Part shown: in pieces, positions 16,053 to 23,911 of the stretch
How the letters are laid out: each line of letters opens with the position of its first letter
Position numbering within the stretch: the first letter of the stretch is position 1
Source of the DNA: Alphaproteobacteria bacterium
Lineage (GTDB): Bacteria > Pseudomonadota > Alphaproteobacteria > Rhizobiales > Rhizobiaceae
Length of the DNA: 31,272 bases
Direction: 5' to 3'
Assembly: GCA_017308345.1 (NCBI GenBank)
Contig: JAFKFE010001198.1
Span: forward strand, 1,334-32,605
The notes under the pieces: generated by a model
The model's input: only the letters and a program-made list of their open reading frames with translations
Databases searched by the model: none
Told to the model about the DNA's origin: nothing
Position numbers and translations under genes: made by a program

Positions 16053-16790
16053 CTATTGCTGCTGCAGGCCCGTGATCATGGCGATGATCTCGTTCTTGTC
16101 GGTCTTCTTCGTCTCGCGCACGCCGATCTGCTTGCCGCGCCTCAAGACACAGATGCGGTCCGACAGCTTGAACACCTGATCGAGGCTGTGGCTGATGATC
16201 AGGATGCCTACATTGCGCTGCTTGAGGGACTGAACGATCGCCTCCACCCTGGCGGTCTCGGCAACGCCGAGAGCGGCTGTCGGCTCGTCGAGCAGGATCA
16301 GCTTGCTCGCCCAATGCGTCGCCCTGGCGATCGCGACGCCCTGGCGCTGGCCGCCGGAGAGGTCGCGGATGGTGGCGTGCGCGGAGGGGATGCGCACGTC
16401 CAGTTCCTTCACCAGCTTTTCCGTCTCGTCGATCATGCGGCGGCGGTCGAGCAGGCCGAAGCGGTTCAGCGGTTCGCGGCCGAGGAACATGTTCATGTAG
16501 ACGGTCTGCTGGTCGGCTAAAGCGAGATCCTGATAGACCACCTCGATGCCGTGCGCGCGCCCCATTGTGGCGTTGGACATCGTCACCGGCTTGCCCTCGA
16601 TCGTGATCGTGCCGGAAGACGGCGGATGCACGCCGGAGATGATCTTGACCAGCGTCGACTTGCCGGCACCGTTGTCGCCGACAAGCGCGACGATCTCGCC
16701 AGGAAAGACCTCGAGCGAGAAGTTCTCGATCGCGGTGAGGCCACCGAAATTCTTGCGAATGTCCTGAAGCTGCAGGATGGGCGCGCTCAT
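16053..16790 (-). CDS. CUT2-type sugar ABC transporter ATP-binding protein (single NBD)
   Basis: The protein is 245 residues from ATG 16790. An ATG two codons earlier, 16796, is possible but leaves AAAGAG directly against the codon, whereas AGAG spacing suits 16790. It has one NBD: Walker A GDNGAGKS (38-45), Q-loop YQDLALADQQ, signature LSGGQRQGVAIARA, Walker B LILLDEPTAALG and H-loop ISHS. This resembles FrcA-type half-size ATPases of CUT2 systems and probably works as a homodimer with the permease at 18069-19040. It is the last gene of the minus-strand operon, separated from the YhfX-like gene by a palindromic repeat. Confidence 0.93.
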   Translation of the reverse strand: MSAPILQLQDIRKNFGGLTAIENFSLEVFPGEIVALVGDNGAGKSTLVKIISGVHPPSSGTITIEGKPVTMSNATMGRAHGIEVVYQDLALADQQTVYMNMFLGREPLNRFGLLDRRRMIDETEKLVKELDVRIPSAHATIRDLSGGQRQGVAIARATHWASKLILLDEPTAALGVAETARVEAIVQSLKQRNVGILIISHSLDQVFKLSDRICVLRRGKQIGVRETKKTDKNEIIAMITGLQQQ

Positions 16791-16807
16791 CGTCATCTCT
16801 TTCGTTG

Positions 16808-16856
16808 GAGCATGATCTTGTCCGAAAACCGGTTCCCACTTGTCGGAATCATGCTC
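16808..16856. repeat. 49-bp palindromic intergenic repeat (GAGCATGAT ... ATCATGCTC)
   Basis: There are perfect 9-bp terminal arms GAGCATGAT and ATCATGCTC, internal complementary TCCGA and TCGGA, and a central ACCGGT palindrome. It lies between the YhfX-like gene and the ATPase gene within the operon, and its right end touches the YhfX stop codon. Elements with this GAGCATGAT/CCGAAAACCGG pattern are, from memory, very common between genes in Mesorhizobium and related genera. In the transcript it would form a stable hairpin. Confidence 0.7.
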
Positions 16857-18055
16857 TAGACAGGCCAGGCATAGGGTTCACCAAAGCCATTCTCGATGGT
16901 TTCGACCTTCGGACTGCCCTTCGAGATGCCCGACACGCCAACGACATAGGCGCGGGTGACGAAGGCCTGGCCGCGGAAGCCGAAGACGGCGCTGTCGCCG
17001 GGCTTCGGAGCCCGCGCGCCGGAGGCGTCGATCATGGCGTAGTAGTCGATCGCCGAGGGCGGCGGCACTTCGACGCTCCTGAGCGCGGAAGCCTTGGCGG
17101 TGGGCTCGGCCGAGACGATCGCCTTGACGTCGTAGTCCGGGAAGATCGGATCGATATAGAAGCCACCGCCGAAACAGTAGGCCTTGCCGCCCGAAAGATG
17201 CGACACCTCGGTGAGATAGAGCACTGCAGGCAGTTCCGGCAGGTCCTCCATGACATGCAGCGCCGTGGTGCCGTGCAGGCCGTTGCCGGGTTCGCATTGC
17301 GTTGCGCCGGCCTCCGCCAGCGCAGCCAGCATGACGCTCGACGTCGTGCCCGGCGCATTGATCTCGATGTCCTTGCGGCCTGCCTTGGCGAGCGCCTCGG
17401 CGGCCTTGCTCAGTGTCGCCAGATTGGGCGTCGGCAGCACTTTTCGCGAGGCATGGTCGAAGAGCAGGGCGGGGAAAGTGGTGATGCCGGCAAAGCGGGC
17501 GCCTGGAACGGCATCGAGCCGGTCGGCGACAGCGACAACCTCGCCGGCGTCGAAGCCACCTTCATGGCCGCGGTAGAAAATGTCCCCCTCTGCCGCGATG
17601 CGGGCGAGCAGGTTCTGGGCATAGCCGGCCGCCTTGGCGCCCCTGCCTGCTTCCTCGGCCTTGGCGTCGTTGAAGACGGTCCAATAGTCCGGCTGGAACG
17701 TCCTTGCCGCAGCATTGGCTTCGAATTTCGCGATCTGCTGCAGATGGCCAAGATGGCCGAGCTTCATGCCGGCCTTATGCGTGGCGCGCGCGCCGGCCAT
17801 GTCGACCGCAACCGCGCGTTCGATGCCGCCACGCATCACCGCCTTGCAGAATGAGCTCGAGCGGCCGACCTGCTTGGTCATGGCGAAGATATTCAGGCCG
17901 AGCCGGTCGGCTTCGTCCTTGAGAACCTTGGCGTTGCGCTCGACCGCATCGAGATCGAGCACATAGGCGTTGGCCGGCAGCTTGCCCTGTTGATGAAGGC
18001 CGATCGCCGCTTCGACGAAGGCGGGGTTGCGGCGGCGCAGAACGTCGAGAAACAT
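16856..18055 (-). CDS. YhfX-family PLP-dependent protein (alanine-racemase-like fold)
   Basis: This 399-residue protein is similar along its length to E. coli YhfX. It begins MFLDVLRRRNPAFVEAAIGLHQQGKLPANAYVLDLDAVERNAKVL and has MTKQVGRSSSFCKAVM (the lysine is the expected PLP attachment), GHLGHLQQI, FYRGHEGGF, GITTFPALLFD, KVLPTPNLATL, INAPGTTSS, ATQCEPGNGLHGT, SHLSGGKAYCFGGGFY and SAIDYYAMID. The fold is that of alanine racemase or D-threonine aldolase barrels. The biochemical function of YhfX is not established to my knowledge; amino-acid racemisation or a related PLP reaction is inferred. The gene starts 13 bp after the permease stop, with GAAGGA upstream of ATG 18055, so it is part of the transport operon. 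The other E. coli yhf genes are absent here, making this context unusual. Confidence 0.85.
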   Translation of the reverse strand: MFLDVLRRRNPAFVEAAIGLHQQGKLPANAYVLDLDAVERNAKVLKDEADRLGLNIFAMTKQVGRSSSFCKAVMRGGIERAVAVDMAGARATHKAGMKLGHLGHLQQIAKFEANAAARTFQPDYWTVFNDAKAEEAGRGAKAAGYAQNLLARIAAEGDIFYRGHEGGFDAGEVVAVADRLDAVPGARFAGITTFPALLFDHASRKVLPTPNLATLSKAAEALAKAGRKDIEINAPGTTSSVMLAALAEAGATQCEPGNGLHGTTALHVMEDLPELPAVLYLTEVSHLSGGKAYCFGGGFYIDPIFPDYDVKAIVSAEPTAKASALRSVEVPPPSAIDYYAMIDASGARAPKPGDSAVFGFRGQAFVTRAYVVGVSGISKGSPKVETIENGFGEPYAWPV

Positions 18056-18068
18056 GGAAAAGGTTCCT

Positions 18069-19040
18069 TCAGCGGGATTTGTCGCGCAGCGACACGGCGA
18101 CGGCGGTCAGGATGATCAGGCCGCGCACGATCATCTGGTCGGAGACCGAAAGCCCCATCAGGATCAGGCCGTTGTTCAGCATGCCCATCATCAGCGAGCC
18201 GACGAGCGCGCCGATAATCGAGCCCTTGCCGCCATTGAGCAGCGTGCCGCCGACGATGACGGCGGCGATGACCGTCATCAGGTCGGTTTCGCCTAGCGTG
18301 TATTTCGCCGCCTGCAGGCGTCCGGCGTAAAGCAGTCCGGCAAGGCCGGCGAGGCCGCCGCTGATGGTGAGCACGGCGAGCCTGATCCCAGGCACGCTGA
18401 TGCCAGATACGCTCGCCGCGCGCGCATTGTCGCCGGTCGCCAGCACATGCGCGCCGAAACGGGTCTCGCGGTAGACGAGGTGGCCGACGGCAATGGCGAT
18501 GACCGTCCACCAGATGAGCGACGGCACTCCGAGCAGCGAACCCGAGCCGAAGAAACCGGTGAAGGTCTCATTGGTGACCGAGATCGAGCGCAGATCGGTC
18601 ATCGAGCGCGAGACGCCCGCGAACAGGCCCATCGTCGCCAGGGTCACCAGGAAGGACGGCAGCCTGACATAGGCGACCAGCGCGCCGTTGATAAGGCCGA
18701 TCAGGATGCCGGCGCCCAGGCCGACGACGATGCCGGCCGCCATCCCATAGGAGGCGATGGTGACGGCGGCGGCGAGCGCCGCGACCGCCACGATCGAGCC
18801 GATCGAAAGGTCGATCTCGCCGGCCGACATGACGAAGACGAGGCCTATCGCCATGATCGTCACCGGCGCCGTTTGCAGCACGATATTGGAGAGGTTGCGG
18901 ACGGTGAGGAAGCCGCTGTCCCTCAGCATGAAGGCGAAGAACAGGAAGATCGCCACGAAGCCGAGATAGACGACATATTGCTGCAGATTGAAGCGGCTTG
19001 CGAAGCTGCCTACCTCGGTACCGGTATTGGCGCTGGTCAT
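18069..19040 (-). CDS. CUT2-type sugar ABC transporter permease (RbsC family)
   Basis: This gene encodes a 323-residue polytopic inner-membrane protein with many hydrophobic segments, the first at about residues 25-45 (YLGFVAIFLFFAFML). Family signatures are VMSAGEIDLSIGSIVAVAALAAAV, the SFLVTLATMGLFAGVSR region, the cytoplasmic loop TRFGAHVLATGDNARAASVSGI that contacts the ATPase, and the C-terminal GRLQAAKYTLGETDLMTVIAAVIVGGTLLNGGKGSIIGALVGSLMMGMLNNGL. CUT2 permeases act as homodimers, so one gene suffices. ATG 19040 follows GGAG with a 7-nt spacer. It lies between the two binding-protein genes (upstream) and the YhfX-like gene (13 bp downstream). The substrate is unknown. Confidence 0.95.
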   Translation of the reverse strand: MTSANTGTEVGSFASRFNLQQYVVYLGFVAIFLFFAFMLRDSGFLTVRNLSNIVLQTAPVTIMAIGLVFVMSAGEIDLSIGSIVAVAALAAAVTIASYGMAAGIVVGLGAGILIGLINGALVAYVRLPSFLVTLATMGLFAGVSRSMTDLRSISVTNETFTGFFGSGSLLGVPSLIWWTVIAIAVGHLVYRETRFGAHVLATGDNARAASVSGISVPGIRLAVLTISGGLAGLAGLLYAGRLQAAKYTLGETDLMTVIAAVIVGGTLLNGGKGSIIGALVGSLMMGMLNNGLILMGLSVSDQMIVRGLIILTAVAVSLRDKSR

Positions 19041-19083
19041 GTTCGATCTCCGACGGTGAGTGCTTCGCAGCCTGCCACGGCGG

Positions 19084-20145
19084 TTACTTCATGGCGTCCG
19101 CGATGGTCGCGGGCACATCCTTGTTGAGCGACTTCTTCCAGCCGTCCTTCACCGTCTCCTTGGTAACGGCGATGGAATCCACCGCGTAGAAAGGCTCGGC
19201 CTTCAGGCCCACCAGCGAACCCGCCGAGGCACGCGCCAGCGTCACGCCGATCGAGTAGGCCTCGTCGGCGACAAGAGCCGCGATGTTGCCGCCCTTGACC
19301 ATGTCGAGCGCGGCCGGTTCGTTGAGGTCGAGCGTGACGATCTTGGTGTGCGTGTTGCCGGCGGCGCGCAGCGCCGAGAGCACGCTGAGAGCCGGCTCGG
19401 CCCAGGTGACATAGATGCCGTCGAGATCCGGATGCTGGGTGATCATCGCCTGCGCGATGTCCTCTGAGCGCGCCGGATCGGCCATGCCGGCCTCGGCCGC
19501 GATCTTCATGTCGGGATAATCCTGCTCGATGGTCTTCTTGAAGGCGCCGTCGCGCTGGTTGGTGACGTAGAAATCGGCATCATGGAAGATGTAGCCGACC
19601 TTGCCCTTCTTGCCGAGCGCCTCGGCCATGGCGATGCCGGCCTTGTTGCCCATCTGGAAGAGATCGTCCGAAACGATGGTGACGTAGTCGGTACCCTGCT
19701 TGTAGCCTGCCGGGCAATTGTCGACGAAGCCGAGCCTGACACCGGCCTGGCGCGCCGGATCGTAGACTGAGGCCGCGGTCGCCGGATCGACCGGCAGCGA
19801 CAGGATGATCGACGGCTTCTTGGCCATCACGGTCTCGACGTCGGCCTTCTGGCGCGCGGCGTCGAAGCCGGCGTCGGTCTGCGCCACCACCTCGATACCG
19901 AGACGCTCGAACTCGTCGCGCGCGCCGGCGTTGACGGCGTTGGTGTACTCGCTCATCTCGTGCCAGACGAGGGCGGCGGTGAACTTGCCGTCCTTGATCT
20001 GCTGCTCCTGGGGCGCGGTCAGCGTCAGGGAAGCGGCCGGAACCGGCTTCTCGCCGTTCGGGCCGGTGGTGACGCCTTCGGCGGCGAAGGCATGGGCGGC
20101 GAGCAGGCTCGCCAATACGGTCACAATACTCAAAGCTTTACGCAT
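19084..20145 (-). CDS. Periplasmic substrate-binding protein, CUT2-like (copy 1 of tandem pair)
   Basis: The protein is 353 residues from ATG 20145, which follows AGAAGGGGA; the open frame continues upstream without a better start. The signal peptide is MRKALSIVTVLASLLAAHAFA with cleavage before AEG. The mature part is a type-1 periplasmic-binding fold: AALVWHEMSEYTNAVNAGARDEFERLGI, VMAKKPSIILSLPVDP, QGTDYVTIVSDDLFQMGNKAGIAMAEAL, GKVGYIFHDADFYVTNQRDGAFKKTI, LDGIYVTWAEPA and IVTLDLNEPAALDMVKGGNIAALVAD. It is closely similar to the protein encoded just upstream (20210-21271) and of identical length, indicating tandem duplication. It probably binds the operon's substrate or a stereoisomer of it. 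Confidence 0.93.
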   Translation of the reverse strand: MRKALSIVTVLASLLAAHAFAAEGVTTGPNGEKPVPAASLTLTAPQEQQIKDGKFTAALVWHEMSEYTNAVNAGARDEFERLGIEVVAQTDAGFDAARQKADVETVMAKKPSIILSLPVDPATAASVYDPARQAGVRLGFVDNCPAGYKQGTDYVTIVSDDLFQMGNKAGIAMAEALGKKGKVGYIFHDADFYVTNQRDGAFKKTIEQDYPDMKIAAEAGMADPARSEDIAQAMITQHPDLDGIYVTWAEPALSVLSALRAAGNTHTKIVTLDLNEPAALDMVKGGNIAALVADEAYSIGVTLARASAGSLVGLKAEPFYAVDSIAVTKETVKDGWKKSLNKDVPATIADAMK

Positions 20146-20174
20146 GTCGGTTCCCCTTCTTTGTATAGACGAGA

Positions 20175-20202
20175 GCTCCGGCTCGGCTTGCCGCGCCGGA
20201 GC
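20175..20202. other. 8-bp perfect stem-loop between the two binding-protein genes
   Basis: GCTCCGGC (20175-20182) and GCCGGAGC (20195-20202) form a perfect 8-bp stem around a 12-nt loop in the 64-bp gap between the two binding-protein genes. No U-run follows on the minus strand, so an mRNA-stability or processing hairpin fits better than a terminator. Confidence 0.5.
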
Positions 20203-20209
20203 GTTGGCT

Positions 20210-21271
20210 TCACTTCGCCGCGTCGAGCACCGACTGCGGCGCGTCGCGGTTGAGCGAATCCTTCCAGCCCTGCGAGACATTGTCCTTGGTCACGGTCAGC
20301 GCCGGCGCGACGACGAAGGCGGGCGTCTGCTGGCCAAGCAGCGACTTCATGCCGGAGGCGGCCATGGCGCGGCCGAGCTCATAGGCCTTGTCGGCGACGA
20401 GCGCCGCGACATTGCCGCCCTTGACCATGTCGAGCGCAACCGGCTCCGCGAGATCGAGCGTCACGATCTTGGTGTGGGTGTTGCCGGCGCCGCGCAGCGC
20501 CGAAAGCACGCCGTCGGCGGGTTCGGCCCAGGTCACGTAGATGCCGTCGAGCTCGGGGTGCTGCAGCAGCATGGCATTGGCCAGCTCCTCGGCGCGGGCC
20601 GGGTCGGAGATGCCCTGTTCGGCGACGATCTTGATGTCGGGATAATCCTTCTCGATGGTCTTCTTGAAGGACTGGTCGCGCTGGTTGGTGACGTAGTAAC
20701 TGGCGTCGTGGAAGATGTAGCCGACCTTGCCCTTGCCGCCGATGGCCTTGGCCATCGCATCGGCTGCCTGCTTGCCCATCTGGTAGAGATCGTCGGTGAC
20801 GATCGAGGCATAATCGGTGCCTTGCTTATAATCCTTCGGCAGGTTGGACAGGAACACCAGCTTGACGCCGTCCCCGACTGCCTGGCGGAAGGCTTCGGCG
20901 GAGGTAACCGGATCCAGCGGCAACGCCAGGATGACGTTCGGCTTGGCCGCGAGCGCGGTCTCGATGTCGCTGCGCTGTCGGGCGGCGTCGAACTGCGCGT
21001 CGGTCTTGACCGCGATCGGGATGCCGGCGCGGGCGAATTCGTCGGTGGCGCCCGCGGTCACCGCGTTGGTGAAATCGGAAGAGGTGTGCCACAGAAGGGC
21101 CGCCTTGTAGCCCTTGTCCTTCAGCGCCGCGATGTCGGCATCGCTCAGCGTCAGGCTGGAACTGGGGGTGGCGGTTTCGCCCTGTGGGCCAACCGTCTGC
21201 GCGTGAGCAGCGCCGGCGGCGAGCATCAATCCGCCGGCCAGTGTGGCGGCAATCCATTTCTTCATCAGCAT
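20210..21271 (-). CDS. Periplasmic substrate-binding protein, CUT2-like (copy 2 of tandem pair)
   Basis: The protein is 353 residues from ATG 21271, preceded by GGGAG at 8 nt; a second ATG two codons later is less well spaced. The signal peptide is MLMKKWIAATLAGGLMLAAGAAHA with cleavage before QTV. The mature fold parallels its neighbour: AALLWHTSSDFTNAVTAGATDEFARAGI, ALAAKPNVILALPLDP, GKVGYIFHDASYYVTNQRDQSFKKTI, LDGIYVTWAEPADGVLSALRGAGNTHTKIVTLDLAEPVALDMVKGGNVAALVAD. Long stretches are identical to copy 1, while the C-terminal ~50 residues diverge most. It is the first transporter gene after the M20 hydrolase (34-bp gap). Two binding proteins for one permease suggest two related ligands or affinities, which is inference. 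Confidence 0.93.
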   Translation of the reverse strand: MLMKKWIAATLAGGLMLAAGAAHAQTVGPQGETATPSSSLTLSDADIAALKDKGYKAALLWHTSSDFTNAVTAGATDEFARAGIPIAVKTDAQFDAARQRSDIETALAAKPNVILALPLDPVTSAEAFRQAVGDGVKLVFLSNLPKDYKQGTDYASIVTDDLYQMGKQAADAMAKAIGGKGKVGYIFHDASYYVTNQRDQSFKKTIEKDYPDIKIVAEQGISDPARAEELANAMLLQHPELDGIYVTWAEPADGVLSALRGAGNTHTKIVTLDLAEPVALDMVKGGNVAALVADKAYELGRAMAASGMKSLLGQQTPAFVVAPALTVTKDNVSQGWKDSLNRDAPQSVLDAAK

Positions 21272-21305
21272 GTTCCAGTCTCCCATTTTCTGCTTCGTTG
21301 GTCGT

Positions 21306-22559
21306 TCAGTCGGCCATGCCGCAATAGCGGGCCATGAAGGCTGCGAAGCCGACGATGCCGGCGAGGTATTCCTCGACATCGACGTGCTCCTCGAAAGTGT
21401 GGCAGTTGCGGATATCGCCCGGCGCGCAATAGACGGCGGGAATGCCGAGCCGATTGACGAAGAACGGAGATTCCGACCAGAAGGGCGCCCCCTCGACCAC
21501 GCCGCGTCCCGTCATTGCCCCCGCCATCGATTGCGACAGCATCGTGACTTCGGCGCGCGCCTCGTCGATCTCGGCGGCCGTGCCGCCCAGCCTGTGATCG
21601 CGAGCGGCCGGATAGGCGAACTCCACGGTGATCTCCGGATCGGTGATCGCGCCGCGCACCGCGGCCTCGATCTCGGCGGCGGCCGTGTCGAGGTCCTCGC
21701 CCGGCAGGAGCTTGCGGATCAGCGACAGCGTGCATCGCTCGGGCACCGCGATATAGCCGCCGCCGGAGAGGCCGGTGATCAGCAGGAAGCCGCGCCCGGT
21801 GAGCTTGTGCTCGGCGCGGGCAGCCACCTCGTCGGAGTGTTTCCACAGCGCCGTCATCGCGGAATGCGCGGCGCGAAGGGCGTCCTTGCCGAGCTCCGGC
21901 ACGCCGAAATAGGCCGATTTGCCGGCAATCGTGATGTCGGTGATGAAGAAGCCGATCTGCGCGGCGTAGACGGCAAGCCGCGTCGGCTCGACATAGACGG
22001 TGAAGTCGGGCGCCGCGACCTCGCCGGCCTCGATGCGGCCGACGAAATGCTTGATGCCGGCGGAGACGCCGGTGCCGGGCTGGCCGCTTTCCTCGTCGCC
22101 GACGAAGGCGAAGGCGACGTCGCCCTTGAGGCGGATGCCGGCCTTGTCGAGCAGCGAGAGGGCCGCGAGCGAGGCGGTGATGCCGGCCTTCAGATCGCCC
22201 GAACCGCGGCCCCAGACCGCCCCATCGATGATGGGCGCGCCGAACGGATCCTCGCGCTCGGTGCCTGCCCAATGCTCGCGCCAGCCATCGACATGGACGG
22301 TGTCGGTATGGCCGATGAACAGCAGGCGCCTGCCGTTGCCGGCACCCTTGCGCTCGCCCCAGATGTTCGGCCTGCCGGGCAGGAAATCCGCCCGGTTCAA
22401 GCCGCTCAGTCCCAGCTCGCGCATCTTCGCTTCGAGGAAGTCGACGAAATTCGCTTCGTTGCCGGTGATGCTTTCGCGGCCGATCGCGCCCCTGAATAGC
22501 GCCAGCGCCTGGTCGGGACCGAGAGCGGCTCGCAGTCGGGTTGTGATGTCGCTGGTCAC
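21306..22559 (-). CDS. M20-family metallohydrolase (ArgE/DapE/CPG2-like)
   Basis: The protein is 417 residues. The start is GTG 22559, which overlaps the ROK stop (GTGA) and has AAGGAGG 7 nt upstream; the open frame extends further, but that region lies inside the ROK gene. Metal-site motifs are LLFIGHTDTVH (His84, Asp86), WGRGSGDLKAG (Asp122), and the catalytic GDEESG (Glu156) with the metal-binding Glu157. DIRNCHTFEEHVDVEEY near the end supplies the last His. M20 enzymes hydrolyse amide bonds of acyl-amino acids, dipeptides or carbamoylated amino acids using Zn2+. There is no signal peptide, so it acts in the cytoplasm on an imported compound. The coupling to a CUT2 transporter is noteworthy, and the substrate is not known. 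Confidence 0.93.
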   Translation of the reverse strand: MTSDITTRLRAALGPDQALALFRGAIGRESITGNEANFVDFLEAKMRELGLSGLNRADFLPGRPNIWGERKGAGNGRRLLFIGHTDTVHVDGWREHWAGTEREDPFGAPIIDGAVWGRGSGDLKAGITASLAALSLLDKAGIRLKGDVAFAFVGDEESGQPGTGVSAGIKHFVGRIEAGEVAAPDFTVYVEPTRLAVYAAQIGFFITDITIAGKSAYFGVPELGKDALRAAHSAMTALWKHSDEVAARAEHKLTGRGFLLITGLSGGGYIAVPERCTLSLIRKLLPGEDLDTAAAEIEAAVRGAITDPEITVEFAYPAARDHRLGGTAAEIDEARAEVTMLSQSMAGAMTGRGVVEGAPFWSESPFFVNRLGIPAVYCAPGDIRNCHTFEEHVDVEEYLAGIVGFAAFMARYCGMAD

Positions 22560-23800
22560 AGCACGACCTCCTTCAAGGCAGCGGCCTGGGCGGTGGGGAG
22601 CGAAATGCGGCCGTCCGGCGCGTCGACGCCGAAGAGCGTGTTGTGCAACTGGCCGAGACCGATGGCGGCCGCGCCGATCAGTGCCGCCCGCGCTCCCAAC
22701 TCGCCGGCCTCGACGGTGACGGGGTAGGGGAAGCACAGTGGCATCAGGTCCTTGACGCGCGAGAGGATCTCCGGCCTGAGGCCGATCGAACCACCAAGAA
22801 TGACCTTTTCCGGATTGGCGACGGCGGCGATCGCCGCAATGCCCTGCGCCAGATAACGCGCCGTCTCGTCGAGCACGGTGAGCGCTGCCTTGTCGCCGGC
22901 TGCCGCATTCTCGAAGATTGCGGGAACCGCGACCTGGGTGCCGGTCAGGGATCTGTAGCGCTCGGTCATGGCGTGCGTCGCCACCGCCCGTTCGAAAGCG
23001 CCAGTGCGCAGCGATTCCGCGGCGAACGGATCGGCGCCGATCGGCATGAAACCGATTTCGCCCGCCGCATGAGTGGCGCCGCGCACCAGATGGCCGCCCA
23101 GCATCAGGCCGCTGCCGACGCCAGTGCCAAGCGCGATATAGGCGAGATTGTCGATGCCCTGGCCCTGGCCCAGCCAGTTCTCGCCCAACACGGCGAGATT
23201 GACGTCGTTCTCGATCATCACGGCGACGCCCAGCGCTCTCTCCAGGGCGTCGAGGACATTCATGGTGTCGAAGCCCGCGATGTTGGGCGCCAGCAGGATG
23301 CGGCCCGTCGCCGGATCGGGAGCGCCCGGCGCGCCGACAACGGCGAGACGTATCTTCTTACGCGGAATGCGCTGCCTGGCGGCGGCCTGGAAGGCAAGCG
23401 CCGCGATCTGGTCGATGACGAACTGGCCGCCGCGTGGGTCGGTCGGCGTCGCCGCTTCGGCGAAGATCTGGCAGGCGAGGTCGGTCAGCGCCACCCGCAC
23501 CTTGGTGCCGCCGAGATCGACGGCGATGATGTAGGCGGCGTCGTGGACGAGCTCATAGGTGACGGCGGTGCGCCCGACATGGCCGCTGGTGCGCCCGGTC
23601 TCCTGGACCCAGCCCTCCTGCTCGAGCCCGCGCACGATTTCCGAGATCGTCTGCTTCGACAGACCGGTGAGCTTCGAGATCGAAGCCCGCGATATCGGCC
23701 CGCCCTGGACGATCGCCTCCATGACGGAGCGCTGCGAGAACTGGCGGGAAATGCGCGGCAGATCGCTCACATCGAGCCTCGTATTAATTCGTTCTGTCAC
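22556..23800 (-). CDS. ROK-family transcriptional regulator (NagC/XylR-like)
   Basis: This gene encodes 414 residues from GTG 23800. A second in-frame GTG at 23770 has a better site (GAGG, 6-nt spacer) and would give 404 residues. The winged HTH is at about 20-70 (QRSVMEAIVQGGPISRASISKLTGLSKQTISEIVRGLEQEGWVQETG). The ROK sugar-kinase-like domain follows: IIAVDLGGTKVRVAL (phosphate-1), GAPGAPDPATGRI, IENDVNLAVLGE, ALGTGVGSGLMLGGHLVRGATHAAGEIGF and VILGGSI. The zinc-binding CxCGxxGC motif of typical ROK proteins is absent. It probably senses the imported substrate or a breakdown product and controls its own operon, which it heads, and it is translationally coupled to the M20 gene (GTGA). Confidence 0.93.
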   Translation of the reverse strand: MTERINTRLDVSDLPRISRQFSQRSVMEAIVQGGPISRASISKLTGLSKQTISEIVRGLEQEGWVQETGRTSGHVGRTAVTYELVHDAAYIIAVDLGGTKVRVALTDLACQIFAEAATPTDPRGGQFVIDQIAALAFQAAARQRIPRKKIRLAVVGAPGAPDPATGRILLAPNIAGFDTMNVLDALERALGVAVMIENDVNLAVLGENWLGQGQGIDNLAYIALGTGVGSGLMLGGHLVRGATHAAGEIGFMPIGADPFAAESLRTGAFERAVATHAMTERYRSLTGTQVAVPAIFENAAAGDKAALTVLDETARYLAQGIAAIAAVANPEKVILGGSIGLRPEILSRVKDLMPLCFPYPVTVEAGELGARAALIGAAAIGLGQLHNTLFGVDAPDGRISLPTAQAAALKEVVL

Positions 23801-23802
23801 CG

Positions 23803-23831
23803 AACTTATTGGTCGAAGTGCCGGCTGTCAA
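23803..23831 (-). promoter_or_regulatory. Candidate sigma70-type promoter for the ROK operon
   Basis: On the minus strand TTGACA (23831-23826) is followed after exactly 17 nt by TAAGTT (23808-23803). The -35 is perfect and the -10 weak. Transcription would begin near 23797, just inside the GTG at 23800, favouring the downstream GTG 23770 as the real start. Confidence 0.4.
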
Positions 23832-23911
23832 CGGTGTTGTCTTAGCGATCTTGCGGGGAGGTCGCCGCCGATGACGGTTTGCGTAATGAGGCGTAAGCCG
23901 GAAGCGGCGAG

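Noticed and set aside
19805..21337. Plus-strand open frame of 510 codons opposite the paired binding proteins
   Set aside because: It mirrors the conserved minus-strand genes with signal peptides, and its own translation is low-complexity.
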